A stretch of DNA of 64,000 nucleotides from Adiantum capillus-veneris (GCA_014529385.2 CM043955.1:135790108-135854107), one strand, 5' to 3'; shown: positions 11,491 through 23,566, counted from the stretch's first letter. Numbers and translations are program-made. Notes: generated by a model not told the origin, from the letters alone.

Positions 11491-11760
11491 GTTGCTAAAG
11501 TACAAGGAGCCTATTTAGATGCTATCTTTGTTGCTAAAGTACAAGGAGCCTATTTAGATGCTAGTTTTTGCTTCTTGGTTGGGAGATCAGATGTCCCTAC
11601 TTCCTCCTTTCCCATATCTCTTTTTGATCCAACTATAGCTAAAGCTGTCTGCTCTATTTGGGTCTCTAGATGTCCCTGCTTCCTCAATTCCTAGATCTTT
11701 TTCTACTCCAACTGTAGCCGGACTTGTTTGCTTTGTCTGGGTCTCTAGACTCACCATCTA
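11491..11760 (-). repeat. Tandem duplications in coding-like sequence
   Basis: A 39-bp unit (GTTGCTAAAGTACAAGGAGC...) occurs at 11491-11529 and again from 11530. Next to it an imperfect unit of about 80 bp repeats (about 11582-11662 and 11663-11750, both with AGATGTCCCT(A/G)CTTCCTC). Read on the minus strand the larger unit gives related peptides (GTSRDPNRADSFSYSW and SRDPDKANKSGYSW), so this may be the repetitive tail of a decayed protein that includes the 12083-12514 frame. Confidence 0.6.
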
Positions 11761-12082
11761 ATCTTTGGGGACTTTTGCTCCACTCAACTTGTGTAAGATG
11801 TTCTAAACATTCACTTGTGGTGAAAGGTTGGTTGCCCAATGGCCTCCACAAAAGTTTATATGCTTCTCTATTCTTTAAGGCAAAAATTGGAATTCCCTAG
11901 CTACCTATTTTCCTTTTCTTCCTGGTCTAGGCTATCTCGTTCAAAAAACTGCTGATTGTATTCACGCTTCACGGTTGTGCCTTCTGAGCGATGGCAATGT
12001 GAGAAATAACAGTCGCCATGTTCTAAAGACTTTTGCCATTGACCACTGCTATCCTTGTGCCAAAATCAAATGTATCTATGAC
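11761..12082. other. No supported gene
   Basis: Joins the minus-strand open frame at 12083-12514 to the duplicated tail. The minus-strand frame is broken by several stops. Confidence 0.35.
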
Positions 12083-12514
12083 CTATTCTATGATCTTGGC
12101 ATTGATAGTCAGCTTGGTAGCTTTTGGTAACATTAACATACCCAACTCTGTAAGAGCTCTCTTTCTCCTTCTTGAAACACATACTTTCCAATTGTCTGAT
12201 GGGTTACTATGAGTTGTGGTTTTGCAGGTACTAGCCCTTGCTTGAGCTTGGCTATGGCTTTTCTCAGCAAGTACAACTTGCATGGCTTGAGTAGAGATTG
12301 CATCGCACTTCACTATCTCTGAGCCCTGTGAAAATGTTTGGGTAGAGAATGCAAACTCACTTGATGAAGACAACAAAAGAAAAAATGAGCGCATGGGCAT
12401 GCCAAAGTGTGTAGTAGCTATAGGTGAAGAAGGAACATGAGGAACGTCTATAGAAACACACTTTATAAGAGAAAGGGGTGAAGGAATGCTCATAGAGTCG
12501 TGCACCCTCCTCAT
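12083..12514 (-). pseudogene. Unrecognised open fragment, 143 aa
   Basis: A minus-strand frame rich in Ser, with a basic segment SDNWKVCVSRRRKR near residues 105-118, then LTELGMLMLPKATKL. The basic segment faintly recalls the C-terminal part of plant retroelement ORF1 or gag proteins. I cannot assign it. It lies between a gypsy integrase relic and the duplicated 11.5-kb region, all on one strand. Confidence 0.3.
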
Positions 12515-12719
12515 AGTTATTCTAATTCAAGCCATGAATGATCCACTCTTTGCACACCTTGGGAGTATAACAGTCGTTATTTATGTGACGTTCGTACATT
12601 TGTTGTACCTTATAAACTATTATCGATGGGATACCCAAATAGATACACTCTTTAATGCACCACTAGTTACTGTTATAGATGTTAGATGGCTTCCAATTAT
12701 TTGATATCCAAGTTTGGAA
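12515..12719. other. No supported gene
   Basis: Short AT-rich interval between relics; nothing recognised. Confidence 0.4.
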
Positions 12720-13555
12720 TCTGGTGACCCTTAGATAATTCTTTGAATGCATTTCCTTAGCTATTCTGACCCCTTCTGATCTGATAAAGAATCAATTGAG
12801 TGGAGAATCTTCAAAATCAAATGCTTCCTTGTCTTGTGTATTTCGTTTCGGAGGTTCTACTGGTATGTAATAGTACAACTTAATCTTTTCCCCATTATAA
12901 ACCTTGGGTAGCATTAGTCCCCAAAAAAATCCTTCAATTTTACTGTGCCATTAGAGAATCCTATCCAACTCATATGGTCTTGAACATGCTATCCCTTTGG
13001 GCCTAATTTTGACTAATATAGCAATATGAATTCACCTTTTCTAAACTCCCTTATCTTCAATTTTCTATCATGCTAGTATTTCCTTCTTTGTTGTACTACT
13101 TCCTGTTCTAGTATTCCTCTTTGTATGATCTCCTCCAACGTTAGTAGCTTATCCAAGCTATTCTTCAATTTTGAATTATAGTCCTTATCATGTTCTACAA
13201 CCAATCGAAGACTAGGGACAACAAATTCCATGGCTACCATTGCTTCAGTGACATACACCAGTTTGAATAGTGTCATACTAGTTGTGATCTTGTGAGCTAT
13301 TTTGTGTGCCCAAAGTGCCATCTGAAGCTCCTAGGGGTGAGGCTCCTTCTGAACTATTTTAGTCAGAAGGCTATTTTAGTCAAAATGGTCTTGATAGCCT
13401 TGTTGCTACTTTCAACATGTCCATTGCATCTGGGATAATATGGTGTAGATTTTTGATGATTGATCGAGAATATTTTAGTCAAAATTTGAATAGTGTCATT
13501 AATGAAATAGGTCTCCTAATCTGAAACTATCTCAATCAGTCAAAATGGTCTTAAT
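12720..13555 (-). pseudogene. Ty3/gypsy integrase C-terminal relic
   Basis: From about 13540 downwards the minus strand gives an ETYFINDTIQILTKIF segment, STPYYPRCNGHVESSNKA (with the catalytic-region E) and ILTKI. The 13073-13321 frame follows with MTLFKLVYVTEAMVAMEFV, LLTLEEI and EVVQQRRK. Downstream, REFRKGEFILLY is the usual start of the C-terminal integrase domain. Stops (for example SD-stop in place of SDN) show decay. It is a different gypsy lineage from R1 and X. The R1-old LTR begins directly after it at 13570, so it is probably the host of that insertion. Confidence 0.75.
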
Positions 13556-13568
13556 AGTCTTGTTGCCA
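13377..13568. repeat. 34-bp direct repeat at insertion junction
   Basis: AGTCAAAATGGTCTTGATAG... at 13377-13410 recurs with three changes at 13534-13568, right where the R1-old LTR starts. It is out of order relative to the integrase reading and looks like filler DNA or a slip duplication. Confidence 0.6.
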
Positions 13569-13569
13569 C

Positions 13570-14982
13570 TAAGGCGGTCCAGAGTGGGCAACAAGAGAAG
13601 CGACCTCTAAACACTCCTCAAGGCTCCTGTGCTGCTTAATGGGACTGGGGAAAATACAAGAACACAAGACAATAGACAAACCCACATCCAATCCTAGACA
13701 AGATAGGGGCACCACCTAGTTTTTGATACGAACTAGGATGCAGATAATATGTAGCCAAATATGCAAAGAGGAATGCAAAATTTTCACACAAACACACACC
13801 AAACACAGTCCTTCACAATCGTATGGATTTGAAAGAAAGTAAGGTAGAGAGCACAAATCAACTTGAACAACTAGATGCTGGCCTAAAAGATTAGAGGCAT
13901 ACAACCTTAGAAAAATTAGAGAGATAGAACAAGGCTTGATCTTATTGCCGTTATACCATTGTCTTAGGGTTACAGGAGCCCTCTCACCGTATCACTCTCT
14001 TACAATTAGTCCTAGGAAAAAAATTCAACAAGCCGCTTAAAACCACAAAGCATGAAAGGACACACATAATCGTAAGGACAAGTTCACCTTATAGAAGCCA
14101 TTGAGACAACTTGCCGAGTTGATTTTGGAGAGAAGAGTCATAGCCATTGTACACAATTGCACCCCAAACTATCAATCTTATTTATGAGCAAGTGGAAGCT
14201 ACAAATGTGATGAAGAGTAGGGCATCACTCAATTCCTCTCAATAGCCTCAAAGCATCTCTATGCACATATGAGTAAAATATGACAGAGAGATCTCAAAGC
14301 TTACAATCTTCTCACACAAGTAAGGTTGGAGAGTGCTATGTTATGTGGGCAATGGATCCTCTTTACAAAGAAGCTAAGGGATCTATTTTTTGGAAGCCCG
14401 GATTGGGATTAAGCCCAATCAATTTTATTAAGAGAAACACGGATTATGATTTTTTTGAATTTCAAATGAGAGTGGGTCTCTCTTATCCTTTGAATCACAT
14501 GAATGTGGGCTCAAGGAGAGACAGTTATCGAGGTTGAAAGAATAGAGGTTTGAGTGAATAACTTGGGAGTGCCTACTTTAATGGATAGTAGAGGTGCATT
14601 TTTTACAACAAGGTTAGTGGTTAGTCTTAGTAATCACTAAAGTTAGTGGTACAATTTTCAATGGGTAGAATGAGCTGGATGGTGAAAATAGATTGTGAAT
14701 GAAGTGGGAATCCTTGGGATGGTGAAGCATTGAAGAAGCTTGGAATTACCTTGTGTAGATTGTCAAGAATGACTGCCAATCCTCTTCTTCTTCTTCTCTT
14801 CTTTACTCCTTTGTTGCCAATGTCAATACCCAATGATGAAAATGACGAGTTGGTGATGAGATTCCCCAATTTTTCAGAGGGTAAGCATGGTCTACATGCT
14901 GAATTCTATGTACATAGAGAAGAGGTAAGATGAAATTACAACATAGAAGTGATAGAGAGAGGCATAGAGATGGTGCAAGTAT
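13570..14982 (-). repeat. R1-old LTR, first part
   Basis: The start, TAAGGCGGTCCAGAGTGGGC, aligns with the R1 LTR start TGAAGCGGTCCGGGGCGGGC, and similarity continues (GGGGCACCACCTAGTTTTTG, GAACTAGGA). It is much more diverged than the R1 LTRs are from each other and lacks the (GA)n tract. It is interrupted at 14982 by R1 and resumes at 26218. The opening TA in place of TG fits decay. Together the two parts are about 2.5 kb, the same length class as the R1 LTR. Confidence 0.8.
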
Positions 14983-15154
14983 TGAAGCGGTCCGGGGCGG
15001 GCAACAAGAAGAGCAACCTCTAGACACCCTCCAAGGCTCCCGTGCTGCTCAATTGGGTTGGGGTTGGAAAAAACAACAAACACACACACAAACCCGCAAC
15101 CTAACCCTACACAAATTTGGGGCACCACCTAGTTTTGGATGCGAACTAGGACGC

Positions 15155-15278
<124 letters not shown>

Positions 15279-15932
15279 CTCGGGCTGCTTTGAAACGTAT
15301 CGGCAATGATTAAGCAAACACAACTATATATTTAAGAAAGAGAGAGAAAGGGGGAGGGGGTGCTTGTTGCATTAATACCTTCTTACAAATCTGTCATGAC
15401 AAATCAAAGTGAGATTAGTATTTGTTCAACATAGCTTGCGTAAATTTCACCACAACACATCACAAGAAAAGCCACCCCAATCACTGTCTTAAGGCCAGGG
15501 GAGTCCTCTCCACCCTGTCGCCCTCTTACAGTATGTGGGATTTATGGCTAGATTGATGACAACACCAGAGACAAGCTATCAAGAACTTAACAAAAAACAC
15601 CAAGACACTTACGCATCATTGTTGTCCATTACTTCAGGTTGGAAGGGAGACAAAGTATCCAAGCTTAGTCCAAATCCACCCTCCTTGATTCAGCGAATGC
15701 TGGGCTTACACTAGTAGGAGAAATGATAGATTTCCTACTCTCAATTGAATGATCACTCTCTCTCTTACAATGGCATAGAGTTCCCTTGCTAATCCCCTAT
15801 TACAACACATGCACATGCATAAGACAATGAGCTTCCACTCAAGAGCTCCTTCTAGAGAGGTTGAGCTTGGCTTCTCAAGCTATAGCATAGTGCTCTTGCT
15901 TATGGCTCCCCCTTTTGTGCTAGCTACACCCT

Positions 15933-15942
15933 CCTTTTATAG
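15933..15942 (-). promoter_or_regulatory. TATA box of R1 LTR
   Basis: Minus-strand CTATAAAAGG followed by AGGGTG, conserved in the other copies at 24493-24502 and 60859-60868. It is the most likely core promoter for the element's genomic RNA. Confidence 0.55.
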
Positions 15943-17655
15943 CAATTTTGAAGGCTAGGGTAACTTCTCTAACCATGGTTGGGTTAGATTTTCAGCAATT
16001 TATCTAATTTCTTTTGCTTGGAATTATCAAGAAGTTGGTGGGGAAAGAGAGAGGAGAGAAATGGAGGTGGTAGGACTTTTTATAGTGGGTTAGTGTTAGT
16101 AGAGTTAGTATTAATTTACAAATGGAATTGGATATTTACAATGGGAGTATCCATATAGGATACAAATAAGGAAGAAAAACTCTTAAGAGGTAAGAAAAGG
16201 TGGATTTCTTACAAGGTTGATGCTCCAAGTGTCTTGAGTAGGGCCAATTTTTGACGCTTGTTGACGGTCCACTAGCTTTGACGGTACATTTTTTCTCCAC
16301 TCTTGACCTTCCTTGAGAGACAAGGTAATTGAAGCTGAGTAATCAACCACCATGATGCTGTCTTTTAAGAGAAGAGGCTGAATTTTGTGGTTTTTTTGAT
16401 AGATATGGATAAATTGGAAGAGGAAAAATGAGACTAGGTGGTCAATTTTGGAATGGAATTGTGTGTGGGAGGTATGAGTTCACCAAGGTTTCTCTTATTC
16501 TTCAAGGTTGAGGAGAAGGTGAGTAGGGTGCAGAGAGGAGTGGTGAGAGAGGTGGGGATGATGAGTGGAGAAGTGTGTGTGAAAGAGGAAAATGATAAAG
16601 TGGAAGAGAGAGTGTGGCTGCATAGCATGGGAAAACTGGGGTCCACTAATAAAATCATAGCTCACAGCTCGTAGCTCAAAAAAATATGAAAAAATTTGAG
16701 GCAAAAGTTCAGCCCACGAGCTACAACTTTTGTTTGTATCACCTTTTCAAATTCGGAAAGCAAGTGAACTTTTAAAATTCAACAAAACCGACCGTTTTTT
16801 TCCACTGCACAAGGTCCTTGTGGGGTCCTTCTTTGGATGATACTTTTGAATACCTCCAAGAGTGAGCCCTCCATAGTGCATGTATGCATGCCACCTACCC
16901 TTGACCTTATTTGGTAGGTCTATAATTGAAGATATTGTTGAGATTATGATATAAGTAAATAGTACAACTAAGAAAATCAAATATTGAGGGGTCTAAAAAA
17001 TATGTACATGTCAAATATAAATAATATAAGTGGAAAAAATATAAAGGGGTCAAAAGAAATCTCTCTCATTATGAGGCTACCATAAAAAGATAAATATTTT
17101 TGGTGTTCTAATTTTTTAGAAAAAAAAACAAAATAGATGTAGGAAGGGAAAAATCACAATAGTGAAAAAATATACACATAAATAAAACTAGTTTTTTTGG
17201 ATTTTTGTTGGGGTGGAGTTACACCAAATATAAGAGAAGCTTACATGAAAATATTTCTATATGGAATAAAGAGTATGAAAAATGGTAGGAAAAAATTGTG
17301 GTAATGATGAGGCAATGTACAGAGCATAAATAACACACACCTAGGTAGAAATATTTAAATAAATACCAAAATAATTATGAAAAAATCTTTTATTTAGGCC
17401 CTGTATACAAAGAAATATTTACATACGCATGGGCCATAATATACTTTTATTTTTTATTTATTTTTTATTTTTTTGGCTCAACTAGCCCAATGACTAGCTA
17501 ATTGAGGGTTTTTTTAAGAAGATATGGGAAAAGTCCCGTGACTCACGCACGCCTATGTACAGTGAAATGGTAGGGATAGCCACAGTGTTTGGGTGATTTT
17601 GGTAGGGTGAGGTAACTCACTGTGGCAATTACAAAGAGCCGAAAAACGGCTATCA

Positions 17656-17670
17656 TTAGCCCTCCCCCTG
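17656..17670 (-). promoter_or_regulatory. R1 polypurine tract
   Basis: The minus strand reads CAGGGGGAGGGCTAA directly before the 3' LTR start TGATAGCC. It would prime plus-strand DNA synthesis. Only 13 bases separate it from the gag-pol stop codon. Confidence 0.9.
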
Positions 17671-17683
17671 GATGATGGTATAT

Positions 17684-20600
17684 TCATGTACCATCATAGA
17701 GCATCTTTTCCAAAGAGAGTGCTTCAGAGTCCTTGACGAGATTTTTATTGTTTGGCCCCTCAGAATTTTGGCTAGAGTTACACTCATGCTTCATGTAACA
17801 ATACTTACATGAGATAGTGGCCTTTTGACAGATCTTTGGTAGATCCTTTGGTAGAAGGCGACTCAAATAGGGCTTCAAGCGATACCCGTTTACTTCCCTG
17901 GAGTGCTCTTTACCATTCAAGTCCATAAGCTGATAGTAACTTGAATTGAAAGCCTTCTTGACTATGTATGGCCCTTGCCATCTTGTTTCAAATTTAGCAT
18001 CAAAATGATTATCAAGTCGATTGTCATACCTTAGCACAAGATCTCCTTCATTGATGCCTTTGTCCTTCAGTTTCTTGTCAAGCTTCTCCTTTGTCTGTGT
18101 GGCTTTCCTCTTATAGCACTCGTATGCTGCTTCTCTTTTCCACTCAAGCTCAGCTAAGGTAAGAAGTCGATCCATCCATGCTTCTTGATCATCTTGTGCT
18201 GATTTTCCATGAAGTCGAATTGTTGGAATGTTTAGCTCAATTGGCTGTAAAGCCTCTTGACCATAGACCAAGTGAAATGGTGTGAACTCCGTGGCTTCCC
18301 TATATGTGGTTCGATACGCCCACAAGGCACCATCCAAGAAGTCATCCCACAACTTTGTCTTGTTTTTCACCATCTTTCTAATGATGCCTGCAATGACACC
18401 ATTAGCTTTTTCTACCAAACCATTTGATTGGGGATAGTAGGGTGTACTGTGACGATGTAGAATGTGAAGTTCTTCACAGACTTCTGTGAGCAATCCCTTT
18501 CTAAACCCTGGACCATTATCAGAAACAATCTCCAAAGGTGTGCCAAATCTACAACAAATGTGAGTGTAGACGAATTTGCTCACTGTCTTCTCATTTACCT
18601 TTGCCACACTTTGTGCTTCCACCCACCTAGTCATATAGTCTACAGCCACTAGAATGTAGAGTTTACCATTTTTTGTCCTAGGCAGAGTACCCATAGCATC
18701 AATGCCCCACTTTTCAAACGGTCCATTTGCAAGTACGATTTGCCTTGGACCATAAACCAATCTTCTATTCCCATTTACCTGACAATTGTGACAACTTTTA
18801 CACCAATGTTGGACATCCACATGCAGACTTGGCCAAACATACCCTGCAAGCAAAATCTTCTTCACAGTTAATTCTTGGGCAAAATGACCACCACATGCTT
18901 CTTCATGCAAACCTTTTAGAATGGCTGGAATTTCCTCAATAGTTGGTACTCTTCTGCATACTTGATCCCTCCCTCTTTGATAGAGGGAGCCTTCTAGGAA
19001 GAGATATGTGCTTGCCTTCTTCATGAGTCTCCTCTTCTGAGCCTTCGTGAAGTCTTGTGGAAACTCGCTCTCCAAAATGTAGCTAATAATGGGAGTCAAT
19101 GACTCCAATCCCTGGTATCTCGGTTGCTTGACAGTTGCTGCCACCATGATGACCTGCACTTCTTTCTCAACACATGTAACTACTTGCTGTGCAAGTAAAT
19201 CAGCATCTTCATTCTGTTTCCTAGGAATATGATATAGTTGCACTTCTTCAAATTGATTAAACAACCTACGAATGGCATGAACTTTTGTCCGTAAGCTTTC
19301 ATTCTTGCATGCCCAAATGCCTAAAATCTGTTTAACAATGAGAAGTGCATCTCCCTTTACCATGAGGCATTGTATCCCTTGGCCAATGCACATCTTCAAA
19401 CCATGAATTAGTGTGTCGTATTCTGCTTCATTATTGCTAGCTGAACTTGGTAGATTGAACTTCTCTTTCATGACCACCTCTCCACTTGGGTTGAGCAACA
19501 CTAGCCCTCCCCCTGCTTTTCCTGTGGCTCGACGAAAAGCTCCATCAAAGAACAAGGTAAAAGCATTAGGAATACTTTTTGGTGGTGGTAATGGTAGGGT
19601 CTTTACTTCAGGCACCTTAATGTCCTTTTCATGCACCCTATAAGTGAGAATCCCTGCCAATTGTGCACGCACACTATCTTCTACCTTGAAAGAGTATTGA
19701 AACTCTTGCAACTCCATAATCCACATTGAGATCCTAGCACTAAGATTCATTTGAGATGACACCCAAGGGAACAAATTCTGTGCGGTGAGAATTACAAAAG
19801 GTTTTGGGAGCAAGTAGGATCTAAACTTCCTTATCGCAAACATGAGAGAAAGCATCATGAGTTCTGCTTCTGTGTAGTCTCTCTCCAAAGCATTCATGAC
19901 CCTACTAGCAAAGTAGATGGGTCGCATCCTTGTACTGTGGGGATCTTGTTGTAGCAACACAGCACCAATTGTTTCCCTTCCAACACTAGAGCTAACAAAG
20001 AATGTGTACTTCCAACAAGGAGGCATGAGTGTTGGTAGCTCTGACAAAATGACTTTAATGTTACAAAAATACTCTTCAAGCTCATCAGACCATGCAAATT
20101 CTACTTGTTGTGTCAACTTTTGCAAAGGATGAAGCAACTCCGAAGCTAAGTGAATAAAGTGTGACATATACTTCACTTTTTGAATGAATGATATGACCTC
20201 TTTGAGATTCTTGGGTGAGGGGAGCTCAATAAGAGCCTTTTCCTTTGAAGGATCCACCTCAATGCCTTTATAGGAAACCTTGTGACCAAGCAAGATCACT
20301 TCATCCTCAGCTATGTGACACTTGTCGGGGTTGAGTTGACCTCCCATGTCATAGAGCTTCTTTAAACCTTCTTCTACCCTTTGTAGATGCAATGATTTTG
20401 AGCTATAAATGCAAAAATCATCAATAAAAACCCTAATGGACTTTCCAAAGAATGCTTGAAACACCATGTTCATGAAGCGTTGGAAAGTTGCAGGAGCATT
20501 TGTCAGGCCAAATGGCATGACTCTAAAAGCATAACAACCCCAAGGAGTGATAAAAGTTGTTTTCAATTGATCCTCCAATGCGATACCTATTTGAAAGTAA

Positions 20601-22954
20601 ACCGAGTAGCCATCGCACACGGTGTACTTCTCATGACCAGCTACCTCATTTAGTATCTCATCCTGGAATGGGAGGGGAAAGTGATCTCTTTTTGTTGCCT
20701 CATTGAGGGGACGGTAATCCACACACACCCTCCACTTGCCATTTTTCTTAGGAGTGACAACAACATGAGAGACCCACTCTGAATTCTCCACTAGATAAAT
20801 GAAACCTGCTGCTAGAAGCTTTCTTACCTCCTTGAGTAGAGCCTGTTCCTTTATAACTCCTAGCCTTCGTAGCTTTTGATCTTTAGGTGTGGCCTCAGGC
20901 TTTAACTCAATCTTGTGTTGAACAACATCTACCCCATGCACGTCGGTGTAGTCTTTAGCAAAAAGCCTAGGAAACTTCCTTAGCACACATTTGAACTCCT
21001 CTCTTTCATCCTTTGTAAGTGTTGTTGATAGCATACCTTCCAGCATCCCTTCATCTTCCACCTTTTGGTTTTCTTGGAAACCTACCTCTTCCAAACCTCG
21101 AGAAGAGGTCTCCTGGTTGTTTGGCTTAAACCTTACCCCCATGACTTCGATGGAAGACTCCTCTTCAGTAATGCTGCCGCTACTTTCTTCTTCTGAAGTG
21201 CTATCGGTCCAACCTTCTTCCGTCTCACTTTGAGATGATTCTTCATGGAGCTCCTCTTGGAGTTGCTCCTTCATGTCAAAGACAACCTTCTTATGATTGT
21301 CATTCCTGCAAATTAATTTCCCACTCTCCCAATCTTGCAAAGCTCGCATTTTCATTAGCCATGGTCTTCCTAGGATAAATGGATAACCACTTCCCTTGGT
21401 CGCCATAACATAAAAATCCACCGCTTTCTTAATGCCAAAGGCCTCTACAAAGACATTTTTACAAATGCCTACACACTTAGCCTTGCTATTGTTTGCCATC
21501 TTGACTTTGATTTCAGGTGTCTCATGGATGTGCATGCCTAGTCTTTGCATGAGTCCCTCTGTCATGATGCAAATTTGTGCACCCCCATCCACTAGACCTT
21601 TCCTAACCATTCTTCCTTTGATGTAACAGTCTAGCACCGGTGTAATGTCCTCATTCATTTCAGCTTGTGTAATTTTTACAACAGGCACACTCTCTTTTAC
21701 CTTTTTCCTAGTGCTAACTGCCCTTGTTAAATCCCTCCTTACTTGTGGACATAATGCAAGAAATTGAGGCCATGAAATATCAGGACCCTTACCTCTCATG
21801 TCTTCCAACAAGTTGTACGGAGCCATACCATGTCCAAGAGGGAAGTCTTGGAGGTTGATACGACGTCGAGTCCTCTTGGTTTCTTTTGCCTTCTTGCCTT
21901 GTCCATGGTCACTCTGTGATGTGACTCCTTCTTTCTCTTTACCTTTTCCTCGGCTACGCTTAATGCCATTGGCTTCCATGTCAACCTCATTTGAATTTGT
22001 CACCTCTACCACATGCATATTTGGATCTGGCAAAGGTGGAACTCCTTCTACCCCTTGTGGAGGTGGTCTTGGTCCATTTGGCCTTTGTAGAAGCCTTGGT
22101 TGTTGACCAGCTCCTTCTCTTGCATTCATCACTGGGTAATTCAAGTTAGGTCTCCCTGGCTCTCCACGGGGCCAAGGACAATTATACATCCCATGTCCAG
22201 ACTCTCCGCAATTCCAACATTGCAAGACTCTCCTAGTTCGTGGCTCTCTCTCTTCTGACTTCTTTGCTTGTCCCTTCGGACCTACAGCTTGTGCAAGGTG
22301 AATTGACAGGCTGCTTAAAGATTCATTTAACTTCTCAATCACTTCAGCCGTTACCTTAGGAAGCTCCCTAGATGTTGATGCTTGTGACTTACCTTTGGGT
22401 CTAAGACCTTCTATTGGAACCTCTCCCCTTAAGCACTTGAGTTTCCTATACTTCTCAGCAGCCCTAGTTTCATCTGCATCAAAAGTAGCAGGTGCACCCG
22501 CCTCAACTTTTACCTTAAGGTCAGGAAAGAGTCCGGCTATGAACCTCTCCTTCTTTAGAAATTTTGCACTATCACCAGGGTTAGCAACATTTCGTATCCA
22601 TAGAGCCCAAAGACGTAGAAACTCTTGCTTGTACAAGTAGTAGTCATCTAAGTCTTTTTGCTTATGAGAAACAATGTCTTGCCATAATTTTTGAGTGTTT
22701 TGGGGATCAAAGAAGTATTTCTTGAAACGATTCAAAACTTCTGTGTAATTCCCCTTAACTTCCTCAGGCAAAGAGTCAAACCAAGTGCTAGCATCTTTCC
22801 TAAGGACCACCTCAAACATTTCTACAGGTTCTTGATCAGTTATTATCCTCTTGATACGGCAAGACATCTTGAAATTCGCTAAAAATAATTCTGCATCCTC
22901 TCGAGGCTCTCCAAAGAAAAGAGGATACCCAGACATTTGGCGTTGGCTTTCCAT
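17684..22954 (-). CDS. Gag-pol polyprotein of R1 (dual RNase H)
   Basis: One 1756-aa frame without stops. Gag covers about 1-240. A zinc knuckle CWNCGESGHGMYNC is at 246-259. The protease motif LVDGGAQICIM is near 454-464, with DGG in place of the usual D-T/S-G. RT spans about 700-890, with D781 and FIDDF (D845, D846) in place of YxDD. The canonical RNase H (about 980-1110) has lost two acidic sites: FFVSSSVG where a D is expected, and LTAQN where TDH is usual. A second RNase H (1130-1260) keeps D1137, E1178, D1202 and D1252. Integrase has an HHCC finger (H1350, H1357, C1388, C1391) and D1419, D1479, E1515 with D-35-E spacing; a C-terminal GDLVLRYDNRL segment follows. Proteins would form a cytoplasmic particle and integrate cDNA. 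The first Met follows the leader and fits gag starts (MESQRQMSGY). Confidence 0.95.
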   Translation of the reverse strand: MESQRQMSGYPLFFGEPREDAELFLANFKMSCRIKRIITDQEPVEMFEVVLRKDASTWFDSLPEEVKGNYTEVLNRFKKYFFDPQNTQKLWQDIVSHKQKDLDDYYLYKQEFLRLWALWIRNVANPGDSAKFLKKERFIAGLFPDLKVKVEAGAPATFDADETRAAEKYRKLKCLRGEVPIEGLRPKGKSQASTSRELPKVTAEVIEKLNESLSSLSIHLAQAVGPKGQAKKSEEREPRTRRVLQCWNCGESGHGMYNCPWPRGEPGRPNLNYPVMNAREGAGQQPRLLQRPNGPRPPPQGVEGVPPLPDPNMHVVEVTNSNEVDMEANGIKRSRGKGKEKEGVTSQSDHGQGKKAKETKRTRRRINLQDFPLGHGMAPYNLLEDMRGKGPDISWPQFLALCPQVRRDLTRAVSTRKKVKESVPVVKITQAEMNEDITPVLDCYIKGRMVRKGLVDGGAQICIMTEGLMQRLGMHIHETPEIKVKMANNSKAKCVGICKNVFVEAFGIKKAVDFYVMATKGSGYPFILGRPWLMKMRALQDWESGKLICRNDNHKKVVFDMKEQLQEELHEESSQSETEEGWTDSTSEEESSGSITEEESSIEVMGVRFKPNNQETSSRGLEEVGFQENQKVEDEGMLEGMLSTTLTKDEREEFKCVLRKFPRLFAKDYTDVHGVDVVQHKIELKPEATPKDQKLRRLGVIKEQALLKEVRKLLAAGFIYLVENSEWVSHVVVTPKKNGKWRVCVDYRPLNEATKRDHFPLPFQDEILNEVAGHEKYTVCDGYSVYFQIGIALEDQLKTTFITPWGCYAFRVMPFGLTNAPATFQRFMNMVFQAFFGKSIRVFIDDFCIYSSKSLHLQRVEEGLKKLYDMGGQLNPDKCHIAEDEVILLGHKVSYKGIEVDPSKEKALIELPSPKNLKEVISFIQKVKYMSHFIHLASELLHPLQKLTQQVEFAWSDELEEYFCNIKVILSELPTLMPPCWKYTFFVSSSVGRETIGAVLLQQDPHSTRMRPIYFASRVMNALERDYTEAELMMLSLMFAIRKFRSYLLPKPFVILTAQNLFPWVSSQMNLSARISMWIMELQEFQYSFKVEDSVRAQLAGILTYRVHEKDIKVPEVKTLPLPPPKSIPNAFTLFFDGAFRRATGKAGGGLVLLNPSGEVVMKEKFNLPSSASNNEAEYDTLIHGLKMCIGQGIQCLMVKGDALLIVKQILGIWACKNESLRTKVHAIRRLFNQFEEVQLYHIPRKQNEDADLLAQQVVTCVEKEVQVIMVAATVKQPRYQGLESLTPIISYILESEFPQDFTKAQKRRLMKKASTYLFLEGSLYQRGRDQVCRRVPTIEEIPAILKGLHEEACGGHFAQELTVKKILLAGYVWPSLHVDVQHWCKSCHNCQVNGNRRLVYGPRQIVLANGPFEKWGIDAMGTLPRTKNGKLYILVAVDYMTRWVEAQSVAKVNEKTVSKFVYTHICCRFGTPLEIVSDNGPGFRKGLLTEVCEELHILHRHSTPYYPQSNGLVEKANGVIAGIIRKMVKNKTKLWDDFLDGALWAYRTTYREATEFTPFHLVYGQEALQPIELNIPTIRLHGKSAQDDQEAWMDRLLTLAELEWKREAAYECYKRKATQTKEKLDKKLKDKGINEGDLVLRYDNRLDNHFDAKFETRWQGPYIVKKAFNSSYYQLMDLNGKEHSREVNGYRLKPYLSRLLPKDLPKICQKATISCKYCYMKHECNSSQNSEGPNNKNLVKDSEALSLEKMLYDGT

Positions 22955-23546
22955 TGAATTGATTTCAAAGTGACACCCGTTTTTGTTTTTCTTTCTTAAA
23001 GAGATTTACACAATAATGTTTTCTAGCTTGCAATCTATTCTACAACAAAATAAAAATATTCACATCAAACGACCTATGATAATCAACAAGAGGTAGGATG
23101 ACAGGGTTTGGTGATGCGAGAATTTCTCCTACTCTTTGGGCACCAAACATGAACACCATACGTTGTTGAAAATGGATTTTCCTACTAATTGCAATGTTTA
23201 TTCTAATGTGTGGAGTGAAATGGAAGGGGAAAACCTCTATTCCTGGGCCATTATCCATGGTCTATGCATGACCTAATGCTTAAAACAAAACAAAAATATA
23301 GACGTCCAAACTAAGGTCGTACCTAATGAGAGGCAAAATAAAAGGATTTACTGAAGCGTTTATCTCGGCCAACCTAAGAGGACCTAAAATTCTACGAATG
23401 ACACGTTGAAATTGCAACTTAGTACTAACAATTATGTGTACCTTTTGCCTTGCAATGGGAATGAAGGGATCATACAAATTTTCGTGATTCATGCAAACTA
23501 CTTGACTATGCTAAAAGTTGATTCTACACAAAAATACACAAGCCGT

Positions 23547-23563
23547 CCTCGTCAGGGGCTCCA
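23547..23563 (-). promoter_or_regulatory. R1 primer-binding site
   Basis: Three bases after the 5' LTR end, the minus strand reads TGGAGCCCCTGACGAGG. It begins with the TGG that pairs to a tRNA 3' CCA. I cannot name the tRNA without a search. Confidence 0.7.
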
Positions 23564-23566
23564 ATT

